A DNA stretch of 64,000 bases, from the NCBI GenBank assembly GCA_963789535.1, contig CAWBKU010000005.1, positions 558,001-622,000 of the forward strand, written 5' to 3'. The first letter of the stretch is position 1; each line of letters opens with the position of its first letter. Below, piece by piece: positions 17,287-27,116 of this stretch. The translations under genes and the position numbers were made by a program. The notes under the pieces were generated by a model that saw nothing but the letters and a program-made list of their open reading frames with translations, was not told the origin of the DNA and ran no database searches. Source of the DNA: CAVXHQ01 sp963789535 (GTDB lineage Bacteria > Pseudomonadota > Alphaproteobacteria > Rhodobacterales > Rhodobacteraceae).

Positions 17287-18153
17287 ATGACCGCGCCCCT
17301 CATCAAGGATCTGCTGCACGACCGGATGCAGAGCCTGACGCCGACCGAGCGGCAACTTGCCTCGGCCTTGCTGCGCGACTATCCGGTGCCGGGCCTGCAA
17401 AGCATCACCAAGCTGGCGCAGGCGGCCGGGGTATCGACGCCGACCGTGATCCGTATGGCGCGCAAGCTCGGGTTCGACGGCTTTCCCGACATGCAGCGCG
17501 GATTGCGCGAGGAGGTGTCGGCGCAGATCCGCAAGCCGATGGCGAAACACGATAGCTGGCACGCCCGCGCCTCGACCGAGCACATCCTGAACCAGTTCGC
17601 GGCCGCGCTCTCGGCGAACATGCAGGACACGCTCGACCGCCTCGATACCGAGACCTTCGACGCCGCCGCCCGCCTGCTCGCGGACCCCGCGCGCAAGGTG
17701 TTCCTCGCGGGCGGCCGCATCACCCGGTCGAATGCGGATTATCTCTACAACCACCTCCAGATCATCCGCCCTGCCGTCACGTTGCTGGCGCAGTCGCCGA
17801 ACGTCTGGCCGCAATACCTGCTCGACATGGACGACGCCTCGGTGCTGATCCTGTTCGACATCCGGCGCTACGAGAAACACATCCTCAAGCTGGCGGAACT
17901 GGCCGCCGCGCGCGGCACGGCCATCGTTCTCTTTACCGACCAATGGGGCTCTCCCGCCGCCACGCTGGCGACACATACGTTGCACGCGCATGTCGAGGCG
18001 CCGTCGGCCTGGGACAGCACCACGGTGATCCTCTATTTCATCGAGGCGCTGATCGCCGAGGTGCAGCGCCTGAACCCCCGCAGTTCGGCACGGCGGATCG
18101 AAGACCTCGAGGCGATGTTCGACGCGACGCGCCTGTTCCGCAATCAGGGCTGA
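17287..18153 (+). CDS. MurR/RpiR family transcriptional regulator
   Basis: The 288-aa protein has an N-terminal RpiR helix-turn-helix (LTPTERQLASALLRDYP; SITKLAQAAGVSTPTVIRMARKLGFDGFPDMQRGLREE) and a C-terminal SIS sugar/metabolite-sensing domain (KVFLAGGRITRSNADYLYNHL). Start codons at 17287 and 17233 are both possible; neither has a strong ribosome site and 17287 fits the domain start. It is divergent from the FGase-TRAP-ligase-ADH operon, its likely target. Confidence 0.9.
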   Translation: MTAPLIKDLLHDRMQSLTPTERQLASALLRDYPVPGLQSITKLAQAAGVSTPTVIRMARKLGFDGFPDMQRGLREEVSAQIRKPMAKHDSWHARASTEHILNQFAAALSANMQDTLDRLDTETFDAAARLLADPARKVFLAGGRITRSNADYLYNHLQIIRPAVTLLAQSPNVWPQYLLDMDDASVLILFDIRRYEKHILKLAELAAARGTAIVLFTDQWGSPAATLATHTLHAHVEAPSAWDSTTVILYFIEALIAEVQRLNPRSSARRIEDLEAMFDATRLFRNQG

Positions 18154-18241
18154 AGGGCAGGGCATCCCCGACCTTGCGTCAAGCCCGACCCTTTGGCAGT
18201 ATCGTTCCATTCCGCGACTGCTTTTTCAGGGAAATTTGCCG

Positions 18242-19996
18242 ATGCGCCGCCCTCTCCTGCCGATCGTCCTCGTACCGCTGTTCCTGTTGGCGACGGCCCT
18301 TTTCGCGCAGGAGGGGTTTGTCGGACGGCATGTGTTTTCTGCGGCCCCCGGCGCCCCGCCCCTCATGGTCATCGAATTGGACGAGGTGGCGGGAGAGGTC
18401 GTCGGGATCGGACAGACGACGCCGGACATGCCGGGGATCGGCGCATCCGTCGTGACGGTAACGGGCGGGGCGAGCCTTACCGGGAACCTCCAACTCGACC
18501 TGACGCTTGAGCCTTTCGATACGGGCAGCGGCAGCGTGGTGGCGCGGTTTCAGGTCATCGATGGTCCCAGCCCCGCGGCCTCTCTGATCGTCGGCGGGCA
18601 AACGATTGCCGGCGTGTTCGGGCGTCCGGGTGGCACCGTGCCGCAACCGCAGCCCGAACCGGCGACGCCGGCGGCCTGCGAGGACATGGAGGCGCTGACC
18701 GACATCCTGAACGCCGGCGCGACCACGGATATCGTCCAGATCATCCGCGGCATCTACACCGAGGCGGGCCTCGCCTTCGGCGGTCAGCAGACGCCCGAGC
18801 GCTGTGCGCAGGTTCTTACTTCACTCCAGAACCTCGTCATGGAGCTGGAGGAGGGCGCTTTGGGGGAAGGTGACGAAAACTGCACCCTTGTAGACAACCT
18901 TCTCACGCAGGTCTGGGATGAACTCGAACCGAGGGGCATCATGGAATCCGCAGAGATCGAGGGGATCCTCGCCAACGCCGGGTTGCAGATTCCGGGCCTG
19001 AACCCCGGTGGTGTCTGGAACGACGCGACCTGCGCCCGTGCCGTGCCCGGCGTCGAGGCATATCTTGCGCGGGTCCGTGCCCTCCCGCCCGGCACGGGGG
19101 ACGGTGGCGCGGACTATCCCCCGCAGTCGATGGTGGTTCTGCCGGTAAATGGCTTTGCCCCGGCGGATGGCGGAAGCCATGTCGAACTCTGGGCGCACAA
19201 CGGCAGCGAGATGGTGTTCGAGACGGGGTTCCAGAACGCCCCGGGCGGCGGGAACGGCGTGTCGCTGTGGTATTGGGCGCCGCGTGCGGGTCTTCGGGAC
19301 GTGGGCGTGCGGCAAGGCACGCGCCTTTTCGCGGGGACGCAGAACGGCACGCTCATCTCGGGTGAGGCGATGATCTTTACGCCCGATTGCGGTGCCTATG
19401 GCTACTACGTCGAGGGCAACTGGTTCGACGGCGCCGCCGATCTGGTGCTGCGCGGCGAGCGGCCGGTGATCGACGACCAGTGCCGGGTGACGGACCAGCG
19501 GGTCGACACGCTCGTCTTCACCTTCGTGAGTTTCGAGCCGGGCCAGCCCCTGCCGCAGGTGCAGGCAGAGCCACAGAGCCAGACGCAGCCCCAGACCCAG
19601 ACGCAAACGCAGAGCAATGGCACGGTCCTGACCCCGCTGGGCGCGGCGACGATCACCAACAGCGACTTGATCCGGCAGGCGCCGCAGGTCGAAACGGACG
19701 AATACGACACGCCCGGCTTCGGTGTCTGGGCTGGCTACTACGAGGTCTATGACGTGCGCGAATCGCTGAACGTGCGGTCCGGGCCGGGGACGAATTTCGG
19801 CGTCCTGTTCGAATTGCCCCGGTTCGCGAGCGACATCCTCGTGACGAACGCCGGCTGCACGCCCGACCTCGACCAGATCGCCTTTTCGCGGATGGGTGCG
19901 GCGGCGCAGGCGCAGGTGCTGTCGACGCGCTGGTGTTCGATCACGTGGAACGGGCGCACCGGATGGGTGTTCGGGCGATACATCCGGCCGTATTGA
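18242..19996 (+). CDS. Exported protein with C-terminal SH3b domain
   Basis: The 584-aa protein starts with a signal peptide (MRRPLLPIVLVPLFLLATALFAQ). The middle has an all-beta look and several cysteine pairs (for example CEDMEAL, CTLVDNLL, CARAVPG) and matches no family I recognise. A Q/P/T-rich linker at about residues 440-460 leads to a bacterial SH3 domain, YEVYDVRESLNVRSGPGTNFGVL and WNGRTGWVFGRYIRPY. SH3b domains often bind cell-wall peptides. The ribosome site is GGGAAA. The RpiR gene ends 88 bp upstream. Confidence 0.82.
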   Translation: MRRPLLPIVLVPLFLLATALFAQEGFVGRHVFSAAPGAPPLMVIELDEVAGEVVGIGQTTPDMPGIGASVVTVTGGASLTGNLQLDLTLEPFDTGSGSVVARFQVIDGPSPAASLIVGGQTIAGVFGRPGGTVPQPQPEPATPAACEDMEALTDILNAGATTDIVQIIRGIYTEAGLAFGGQQTPERCAQVLTSLQNLVMELEEGALGEGDENCTLVDNLLTQVWDELEPRGIMESAEIEGILANAGLQIPGLNPGGVWNDATCARAVPGVEAYLARVRALPPGTGDGGADYPPQSMVVLPVNGFAPADGGSHVELWAHNGSEMVFETGFQNAPGGGNGVSLWYWAPRAGLRDVGVRQGTRLFAGTQNGTLISGEAMIFTPDCGAYGYYVEGNWFDGAADLVLRGERPVIDDQCRVTDQRVDTLVFTFVSFEPGQPLPQVQAEPQSQTQPQTQTQTQSNGTVLTPLGAATITNSDLIRQAPQVETDEYDTPGFGVWAGYYEVYDVRESLNVRSGPGTNFGVLFELPRFASDILVTNAGCTPDLDQIAFSRMGAAAQAQVLSTRWCSITWNGRTGWVFGRYIRPY

Positions 19997-20007
19997 AGGG
20001 AGAAGAA

Positions 20008-20027
20008 GATGGGCAGTACTGCCCATC
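20008..20027. repeat. REP-like perfect palindrome
   Basis: GATGGGCAGT and ACTGCCCATC form a perfect 10-bp inverted repeat with no loop, followed by CTGC. It is 11 bp after the SH3 gene stop and could also stop transcription. It is a GATGGGC subtype of the window's intergenic hairpin family. Confidence 0.7.
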
Positions 20028-20028
20028 C

Positions 20029-20103
20029 TGCCCGCGCTGCTGCTCGGTGACTTGGACCGGGCGCACGGGAGGGGTCTTCGGGCGACGTCCCCGGCCCTGT
20101 TGA
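20029..20103 (+). pseudogene. Relic of a second SH3b protein C-terminus
   Basis: Read in the frame starting at 20029, this stretch encodes CSVTWTGRTGGVFGRRPRPC and then TGA. It aligns without gaps to the last 24 residues of the SH3 protein just upstream (CSITWNGRTGWVFGRYIRPY), about 15 of 24 identical, with the stop codons in register. No start or upstream part of such a gene is present. It looks like the surviving 3' end of a tandem paralogue, now bracketed by two REP-like hairpins. Confidence 0.6.
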
Positions 20104-20118
20104 TCGGGCACCGGATCT

Positions 20119-20143
20119 GTAGGATGGGCAATGCTGCCCCTCC
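20119..20143. repeat. REP-like hairpin with GTAG tag
   Basis: GTAG (20119-20122) is followed by GATGGGCA and its partner TGCCCCTC. It lies upstream of the amine oxidase gene and on the other side of the SH3 relic from the hairpin at 20008. Confidence 0.65.
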
Positions 20144-20176
20144 TTCGGGCCTCTTCCAGACGTCGAAAGGCCGACC

Positions 20177-21826
20177 ATGTCCCGACCGCTGACCATGTTC
20201 GGCCCCGATTTCCCCTTTGCCTACGATGACTGGATCACCCATCCGGCGGGCCTCGGCGCGGTTCCCCCGGACCGGCACGGGGCATCCGTCGGGATCGTCG
20301 GCACCGGGGCGGCGGGCATGGTCGCGGGATATGAGTTGATGCGCATGGGCCTGCGGCCCGTTTTCTTCGAGGCGGGAGAGTTCGGCGGCCGCCTGCGCTC
20401 GCGCCGGTTCGAGGGGACCGACGTGATCGCCGAACTGGGGGGCATGCGGTTTCCGGCCTCGTCGTCGGCGTTCTTTCACTATGTCCGCAAACTGGACCTC
20501 GCGACGCGGCCCTTTCCCAACCCGCTGACGCCCGCCTCGCCGTCGACGGTGATCGACCTCGCCGGTGTCACGCACTACGCCGAGACGCCCGCCGATCTGC
20601 CGCCGCTCTATGCCGAGGTGGCCGCCGCCTACGATGCGGCCCTCGAGGAGGGGGCGGATTTCACCGCGCTGCGCGGGGCGATCGCGGCGCGCGATGCGGG
20701 CGCGATCAAGGCGATCTGGAACGGTATTGTCACGGCATGGGACGAGCGGACGTTCTACGACTTCGTCGCCTCGTCGAGCGCCTTTCAGGCGCTGTCGTTC
20801 CGGCACCGAGAGGTGTTCGGGCAGGTCGGGTTCGGGACCGGCGGCTGGGACAGCGATTTCCCGAACTCGATGCTCGAGATCCTGCGCGTCAACGCGACGG
20901 GCTGCGACGACGACCAGCACCTGATCGTCGGCGGCGCCGCGCAGATACCGCACGGGCTCTGGCGGCTGGCGACGGCGGGGGCGGCGCATTGGCCGGACGG
21001 CACGACGCTCGCCGCGCTCAACGACGGTGCCCCCCGCCCGGCGGCGGCGCGCATCCACCGGGACGCCGACGGCACCCTGATCGTGACGGACCGCTACGGC
21101 CATGCGGGCGCCTTTGCCGCGGTGATCGCCACCTGTCACTCGCACCTCCTGACCACGGCCATCGACACCGACGAGGGGTTGCTGAGCCAGGACCTGTGGA
21201 TGGCGCTGGACCGGACACGCTACATGCAGGCGTCGAAGACCTTCGTCATGGTGGACCGCGCCTTCTGGACCGAGCGCGACGCCGATACCGGGCACTATCC
21301 CCTGTCGATGACGCTCACCGACCGTCTCACGCGGGGGACGTATCTGTTCGACAACGGCCCGGAACAGCCGGCGGTGATCTGCCTGAGCTATGCGTGGATG
21401 ACCGACGCGCTGAAGATGCTGCCGTTGCCGGCGGACAAGCGGGTGGCACTGGCGCTCTCGGCACTCGAGAAGATTTATCCGGACCTCGACATCGCGTCCC
21501 ATATCCGGGGCGAGCCGGTGACGATAAGCTGGGAGGCGGACCCGAATTTCCTCGGCGCGTTCAAGGGCGCCCTGCCGGGGCACTACCGCTACAACTGCCG
21601 GATGCACGGGCATTTCATGCAGGCGAACATGGCCCCCGACCAGCGCGGCCTGTTCCTCGCGGGCGACGGGATCTCGTTCACGCCCGCCTGGGTCGAGGGC
21701 GCGGTGCAGACGGCGCTGAACGCGGTCTGGGGGGTGATGACGCATCTGGGCGGGGCGTCCCCGGCCGAGAACCCGGGGCCGGGCGACCTCTATGGTGCGC
21801 TGGGGCCGGTGATTCTGCCGGCGTGA
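20177..21826 (+). CDS. FAD-dependent amine oxidase (tryptophan 2-monooxygenase-like)
   Basis: The 549-aa flavoprotein has the dinucleotide fold SVGIVGTGAAGMVAGYELMRMG near residue 36, the second-glycine motif FGGRLRSRRF, ELGGMRFPASSS, and a C-terminal LFLAGDGISFTPAWVEGAVQTALNAVWGV that closes the FAD site. This order fits flavin amine oxidases of the L-amino-acid oxidase/tryptophan monooxygenase (IaaM) group. Substrate is not provable from sequence. No signal peptide is seen. The next gene on the same strand is a VOC protein 95 bp away. Confidence 0.82.
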   Translation: MSRPLTMFGPDFPFAYDDWITHPAGLGAVPPDRHGASVGIVGTGAAGMVAGYELMRMGLRPVFFEAGEFGGRLRSRRFEGTDVIAELGGMRFPASSSAFFHYVRKLDLATRPFPNPLTPASPSTVIDLAGVTHYAETPADLPPLYAEVAAAYDAALEEGADFTALRGAIAARDAGAIKAIWNGIVTAWDERTFYDFVASSSAFQALSFRHREVFGQVGFGTGGWDSDFPNSMLEILRVNATGCDDDQHLIVGGAAQIPHGLWRLATAGAAHWPDGTTLAALNDGAPRPAAARIHRDADGTLIVTDRYGHAGAFAAVIATCHSHLLTTAIDTDEGLLSQDLWMALDRTRYMQASKTFVMVDRAFWTERDADTGHYPLSMTLTDRLTRGTYLFDNGPEQPAVICLSYAWMTDALKMLPLPADKRVALALSALEKIYPDLDIASHIRGEPVTISWEADPNFLGAFKGALPGHYRYNCRMHGHFMQANMAPDQRGLFLAGDGISFTPAWVEGAVQTALNAVWGVMTHLGGASPAENPGPGDLYGALGPVILPA

Positions 21827-21921
21827 CGGGATGGCGCGCCAGCGAACGCTTTGGGTGTGAAGATGCGCCTTTCGTGCGACACTGCGCAGGCGTATCTCCT
21901 CTGTAACGAACGGAGCAAACC

Positions 21922-22404
21922 ATGTCCTACACCGCCCCTTCCACCACGCGCGTCGGCCACATCCACCTGCGGGTCGCCGACCTGGACCGTGCCATCGCGT
22001 TCTATGCGGGCGTCCTGGGTTTCGAGGTGATGCAGCACTATGGCAGGCAGGCGGCGTTCCTGTCGGCTGGTGGCTATCACCACCATATCGGCCTGAATAC
22101 ATGGGAGAGTCTGGGCGCCACACCGCCCCCGCCGGGACACACCGGACTTTTCCATTCGGCATTTCTCTATCCGGATCGTCCCGCGCTGGCGCGCGTCCTG
22201 CGCTCGGTCCTCGATGCCGGAGTCGATCTGGACGGGGCATCGGACCATGGCGTTTCCGAGGCGCTCTATCTGCGCGATCCGGACCAGAACGGCGTGGAAC
22301 TCTATCGCGACCGCGCGCCGGAGGAGTGGCCGCGCAAGTCGGACGGGTCTCTCGCGATCGTCAACGGGCCGCTCGACCTCGAGGCGTTGCTGGCGGAGGC
22401 GTGA
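21922..22404 (+). CDS. VOC family protein (glyoxalase / extradiol dioxygenase-like)
   Basis: The 160-aa protein has one VOC unit pair: VGHIHLRVADLDRAIAFYAGVLGFEV at the start, a central YHHHIGLNTW and the C-terminal ALYLRDPDQNGVELYRD. His near residue 14, a central His and Glu in GVELY are the usual metal ligands. It resembles CatE-type catechol 2,3-dioxygenase halves. A clear ribosome site (CGGAGC) precedes the start. It converges on ftsK, separated by a diverged REP pair. Confidence 0.83.
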   Translation: MSYTAPSTTRVGHIHLRVADLDRAIAFYAGVLGFEVMQHYGRQAAFLSAGGYHHHIGLNTWESLGATPPPPGHTGLFHSAFLYPDRPALARVLRSVLDAGVDLDGASDHGVSEALYLRDPDQNGVELYRDRAPEEWPRKSDGSLAIVNGPLDLEALLAEA

Positions 22405-22420
22405 GCCTGCACCGACGGTG

Positions 22421-22487
22421 GATGGCGGGGTGAAACGCCACCCTCCGGCAGTCTGCCACTGTCCATAGGACGGGCTTTCACCCCACC
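22421..22487. repeat. Diverged REP-like inverted pair
   Basis: The two elements at 22421-22446 and 22465-22487 match the window's GATGGGG/CCCCATC hairpin family with several substitutions (GATGGCGGGGTGAAAC and ATAGGACGGGCTTTCACCCC). They are inverted relative to each other with the tags facing inward, as at 38783-38837. They lie between two convergent genes. Confidence 0.55.
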
Positions 22488-22497
22488 GCCGCCCCCG

Positions 22498-25400
22498 TCA
22501 ATTGTAATGCGGTTCCGGCACCAGCACCTCGCGCTTGCCCACATGGTTGGCGGCGCTGACCACGCCGTTGTCCTCCATCTGCTCGACCAGTCGGGCGGCC
22601 TTGTTGTAGCCGATGGCGAGCTTGCGCTGGATGTAGGACGTCGAGCACTTGCGGTCCTTGGCGGCGATCTGGACGGCCATATCGTAAAGCGCTTCGTCGC
22701 CCTCGGCACTCGGGCCGTTGGCGGCGGTCAGGCCGAGGACGGCGTCGATGGCGCTCTCGGTGCCCTCCTCGGGTCCGTCCACGACGCCCGACATATATTC
22801 GGGCGGGCCGAAGCCCTTGAGGTGATTGACGATCTCCTCGACCTCCTCGTCCGAACAGAACGGGCCGTGGATGCGGGTGATCTTCGACCCGCCTGCCATG
22901 AACAGCATGTCGCCCATGCCCAGCAATTGCTCGGCGCCCATTTCATTGAGGATGGTACGTGAGTCGATCTTCGACGTCACCTGAAACGAAATGCGGGTGG
23001 GAAAGTTCGCCTTGATCGTGCCGGTGATGACGTCGACCGACGGGCGCTGCGTCGCCATGATGAGGTGGATGCCGGACGCCCGCGCCATCTGCGCCAGCCG
23101 CTGGATGCAGGCCTCGATCTCCTTGCCTGCGACCATCATCAGGTCGGCCATCTCGTCGACGATGACCACGATATAGGGCAGGAGTTCCGGCTGGAACTCG
23201 TCGGTCTCGAAGATCGGATCGCCGGTCTCGTCGTCGAAGCCGGTCTGCACCGTGCGGCTGAACATCTCGTCCTTTTCGAGGGCGTCGCGCACCCGGCCAT
23301 TATAGCCCTCGATGTTGCGCACGCCCATCTTCGACATCTTGCGATAGCGTTCCTCCATCTCGCCCACGGTCCACTTGAGAGCGACGACCGCCTTCTTCGG
23401 GTCGGTCACGACGGGAGAGAGGAGGTGCGGGATGCCGTCGTAGACGCTGAGTTCCAGCATCTTGGGGTCGATCATGATGAGGCGACATTCCTGCGGGGTG
23501 AGCTTGTAGAGGAGCGAGAGGATCATCGTGTTGATCGCCACCGACTTACCCGACCCGGTGGTGCCCGCGATGAGGAGGTGGGGCATCTTCGCGAGGTTCG
23601 CGATGACCGGCTGGCCGCCGATGTCCTTGCCCAGTGCCAGGGCAGGCGCATCTGGCTGTCGCCGAAATCGCGGGCCGAGATCATCTCGCGCAGGACCACC
23701 ATCTCGCGCTTTTCATTCGGGAGTTCGATACCGATCACCGAGCGGCCCGGCACCGTCGAGACCCGCGCCGACAGCGCCGACATGGAGCGCGCGATGTCGT
23801 CGGCGAGGCCGATGACGCGGGACGCCTTGAGACCGGGTGCGGGTTCGAGTTCATACATCGTGACCACGGGGCCGGGGCGAACCGACACGATCTCGCCCTT
23901 GACGCCGTAATCGTCGAGCACGCTCTCGAGCATCCGGGCGTTCTCTTCCAGAGCCTGATCGCTCAGGTGATGCCGCTCTACCTCGCCCGGGGGGGTCAGC
24001 AGGGACAGCGGCGGGAACTCATAATCGGCGTAGCGGTCCTCGAGCGGGAGGGCGGGCTGCGCCTCTGCCTTCGCGCGGACCGAGGGTTGCGGCGCCTTCT
24101 TCGGGTTGTGCTGGACCACGGACCTGCGGGGGTCGGCGGCGCCCGGCGGGGCGATGCGGCTGCGCAGCGAGGGGCCCTCGTCGACGTCGTCCTCGACGTC
24201 CGCCCCGCCGTCAACGTAGACATCGTCCGCGAAATCGCCGGTGTCGTGCGGCACCGCCGTTTCGCGGTTCAGGACGCGGGATGCCTCGGCGTAGGCCGGT
24301 TCATCAAGGTCCGGCGTGGTCGCCGATCCAGCGGTCGGTGCCATCCACGGCATCGCAGCGGCGTCGCGCGCGGTCTCGGCCAAGGCCGCCATGGCGGCGA
24401 CGCCGGGGCGGCGGGCGGTATCCAGAAGCAGGGGCCGCGGCCCTTTGGGACGGGTCACGGGCGGCTCGGCGCGGGGGGCACTCGCGCCGGCGCGGCTCTT
24501 GATGACGTCGCTGATCCGGCTGCGGATGCGGTCCTCGTCGGGGGCCGCGGTATCGGGGGCCTGTCCGCCATGCCCGACGAGTTCCGGTTCCGGCATGCGG
24601 GCAGGCGCCGGGTCGGCGCGGCGCAGCAGTTGCGAGGTGCGCGCGAGAAAGCCGGTCGGCTGCGGCGCGGCGGCGCGGACCGGCGCGGCGAACGAGGCGG
24701 GCGCCCCGACCGGGGCGGCGGTCGGCATGCGGCGGACGGCGGGTTCCGCGCGCGGCGCGGCGTGACCCGCAGGTGGCATCTCCTGCGGCGCCTCGCCGGG
24801 CATCCGGCGGACGCTCGTGGCGGGTGAACGGGGGCGCTGTTCGGGCGGATAGACCGGATTGGCGCGGACGACGGCCGCAACGCGTCGGGCCTCGGCGGCG
24901 ATGCGGGCGGCGCGGCCCGGGTCGGTCCACGTCTCGGGCGCGATACGCCGGGCGGCATCCCCTGCGGTCCAGTCGGCAGGGTCGGCGGCACTGCGCGCGC
25001 GACGCTCGGCGATCTGGTCCTGCACGCGGGCACCTGCGGCCTGCGCATAGCGCGCCGAGGTCTGCGCCAGCCGGGCCGATGTCTGCGCCGTGCGGCCAAA
25101 GACCGTCAGTGCCAGTTCATAGGCCTGCACCAGACCGACGAGGAACGCCCGCGCGGCCGCGCGCATTTCCGGCCCCGTCGCCCCCAGAACGAAGGCGCCG
25201 AGGACCACCATCGAGGCGCCGGACACCGCCGCCATGAGCTTGACCGACACCACCTCGCCGAAGGGCATCACCGACAGCACCATCGCCAGCACCGTATCGC
25301 CCAGATGCCCGCCAAGGCGGTAGACCTGCGCCCAGCCCGCTGGCGGTTCCATCGTCGACAGATAGACCGCGACGACGGCGAGCCAGATCGGGCCGAAGAC

Positions 25401-25733
25401 GATGCGGCTGGTCAGCCGCTCGGCGCCGCGGTGCAGGGCAAGGCGGGCGCCCCAGACGATCAGGAGGAGCGCGACCGCCCAGATCGTCCGCCCGCCGATC
25501 ATGTGCAGCGGATGCGCGAGGCTGGCGCCGAAGCGCCCCAGCCAGTTCTGCACCGGGGCATCGGTGGCCACCAGCCAGTTGGGATCGTCGGGCGTGTAGC
25601 TGCCCGCCATCATCGCCCAGAGGACACCGATCGCGGCAAGGCCGATCCCGACGAGTTCCTTGGTCCGCTTCTCGAGCGCGGCCTGCGTCGCACTGTCCAG
25701 CAGCGGCTCTCGTCCCTTGGTCGGATATGCCAT
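22498..25733 (-). CDS. ftsK: DNA translocase FtsK, frameshifted
   Basis: FtsK anchors in the septum and pumps DNA during division. Residues 1-190 hold about four membrane helices; a long Pro/Ala/Arg-rich linker follows; the motor has GTTGSGKSVAIN (Walker A), VIVDEMADLMMVAG (Walker B) and a C-terminal gamma winged helix (STSYIQRKLAIGYNKAARLVEQME). The frame breaks after DFGDSQMRLP: the C-triplet seen as GGG at 23640-23642 needs a fourth base to read LALGKDIGGQPVIANLAKMPHL. Corrected length is about 1078 aa. As FtsK is normally essential, a sequencing deletion is the best explanation. A lolA gene, common after ftsK in this family of bacteria, is not present. Confidence 0.92.
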
Positions 25734-25784
25734 GTCGTTCCTCGTCTTTGTCTCGTTCGGTTTCGGGCCCCGGCCCGGAAAGAA

Positions 25785-26975
25785 TCAGCCCGTAAAGAGG
25801 CAGTCGCGCAGCAGCGTCAGACCGCGCTGCACGTCCTGCGTCGGCGCCACCATGGCGACGCGGATGTAACGGGTTCCGGGGTTCCCGGCGTCGGTGTCCT
25901 GGCTCAGGTAGGCGCCGGGCAGCACGTGCACGCCTGCCTCCTCCCAGAGACGGATCGTCGCCGCCTCGCCATCCTCGACGGGCAGCCACAGGAAGAACCC
26001 GCCCGCAGGCGCGCGGTATCCCGGCACGTCCCCGAGGATGCGGTCGGCGGCGCGGTATTTCTCGCCATAGAGGGCACGGTTCTCGACCACATGCTCCTCG
26101 TCGGACCACGCCCGCGCGGCCACCGCCTGAAGCGGGCCGGGCAGCGGCGCGCCGGTGTAGTTGCGCAGCGTCGTCATCGCCGCGATGTTGCCCGGCCCCG
26201 ACGCCATGAAGCCAGAGCGCAGGCCCGGCAGGTTCGAGCGTTTGGACAGCGAATGGAAGATCGCGACCCGTTCGGGATCGGCGCCCATTTCCTGCGCGAT
26301 CTGGAGGGCGCCCGTCGGGGCCGCGTCGCGCCAGATTTCGGAATAACATTCGTCGGCGAAGATCTTGAAGTCGTGCTTCTCGGCGAGGGCGATGAGGGTC
26401 CGCCAGTAGTCGGCGCTCGCCACCGCCCCCTGCGGGTTCGAGGGCGAGCAGATGTAGGCGACGGTCGTGGCGTCGAGCACGTCGGTCGGCAGGGCCGCGA
26501 AATCGGGGAGGAAGCCGGTCGCCTCGGTGGCGTTCACGAACACCGGCCGCGCGCCGACCGAGAGGGCCGCGACCATGTAGCATTGATAGAACGGGTTCGG
26601 CATCAGGACATTGGGCCGCTTGCCGCGTTTCGTTTCGGGAGAGATGGCCATGAGTGCGTTGTAGAGGCCCTCTCGGGTGCCGTTCAGCGGCATGATCTGG
26701 CGGTCGGGATCGAGTGTCACGCCATAGCGCCGGGCAATCCATCCGGCGATCGCGGTCAGCAGCGCGGGCGTGCCGCCGTTCGGGGGATAGCTGTTGAAAC
26801 CGGAGAGATTCGCGGCCAGCTCCTCGCCCACCCAGGCGGGGAACGCATGGCGCGGCTCGCCGATGGTCATCGGCACGGGCGGGCCGTCGCCGCCGGGCGT
26901 GCGCCCGTCGAGCAGGGTCCGCAGACGCGGAAACGCATAGGCCGGTAGGTCCGAAAACCGCTCGGGTAGGTCCAT
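25785..26975 (-). CDS. Class I/II aminotransferase (DapC/AspC-like)
   Basis: The 396-aa PLP enzyme begins MDLPERFSDLPAYAFPRL. Family motifs are FNSYPPNGGTPALLTAI, PNPFYQCYMVAAL, AYICSPSNPQGAV, FADECYSEIW and FHSLSKRSNLPGLRSGF, in which the lysine binds PLP. It is close to N-succinyldiaminopimelate or related aminotransferases, but the amino donor and acceptor are not certain. I chose the start at 26975 because family similarity begins there. It lies 51 bp upstream of ftsK. Confidence 0.87.
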   Translation of the reverse strand: MDLPERFSDLPAYAFPRLRTLLDGRTPGGDGPPVPMTIGEPRHAFPAWVGEELAANLSGFNSYPPNGGTPALLTAIAGWIARRYGVTLDPDRQIMPLNGTREGLYNALMAISPETKRGKRPNVLMPNPFYQCYMVAALSVGARPVFVNATEATGFLPDFAALPTDVLDATTVAYICSPSNPQGAVASADYWRTLIALAEKHDFKIFADECYSEIWRDAAPTGALQIAQEMGADPERVAIFHSLSKRSNLPGLRSGFMASGPGNIAAMTTLRNYTGAPLPGPLQAVAARAWSDEEHVVENRALYGEKYRAADRILGDVPGYRAPAGGFFLWLPVEDGEAATIRLWEEAGVHVLPGAYLSQDTDAGNPGTRYIRVAMVAPTQDVQRGLTLLRDCLFTG

Positions 26976-27116
26976 CTCTGCCTCATGTCCGGCATTCTGC
27001 GATGCCGTTTGCGGGATCGTCGCCGTCCCGTTCAGGGGGCAGACTAGCCGCGCGGGGGGCGGCCTGTCCAGAATTGTGGCGAATTTTTCGGCACTTGGGC
27101 GCAATTATTGTGTCAT

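Noticed and set aside
18821..22240. A very long open frame (1139 codons) on the minus strand, antisense to the SH3 and amine oxidase genes
   Set aside because: It has no recognisable domain and is rich in Arg, Pro and His, as expected from reading GC-rich genes backwards. The plus-strand genes have signal peptide, SH3 and FAD motifs.
23640..23642. Programmed ribosomal frameshift in ftsK
   Set aside because: There is no slippery heptamer or downstream pseudoknot, ftsK is not known to use one, and four other genes in the window show the same kind of single-base break.
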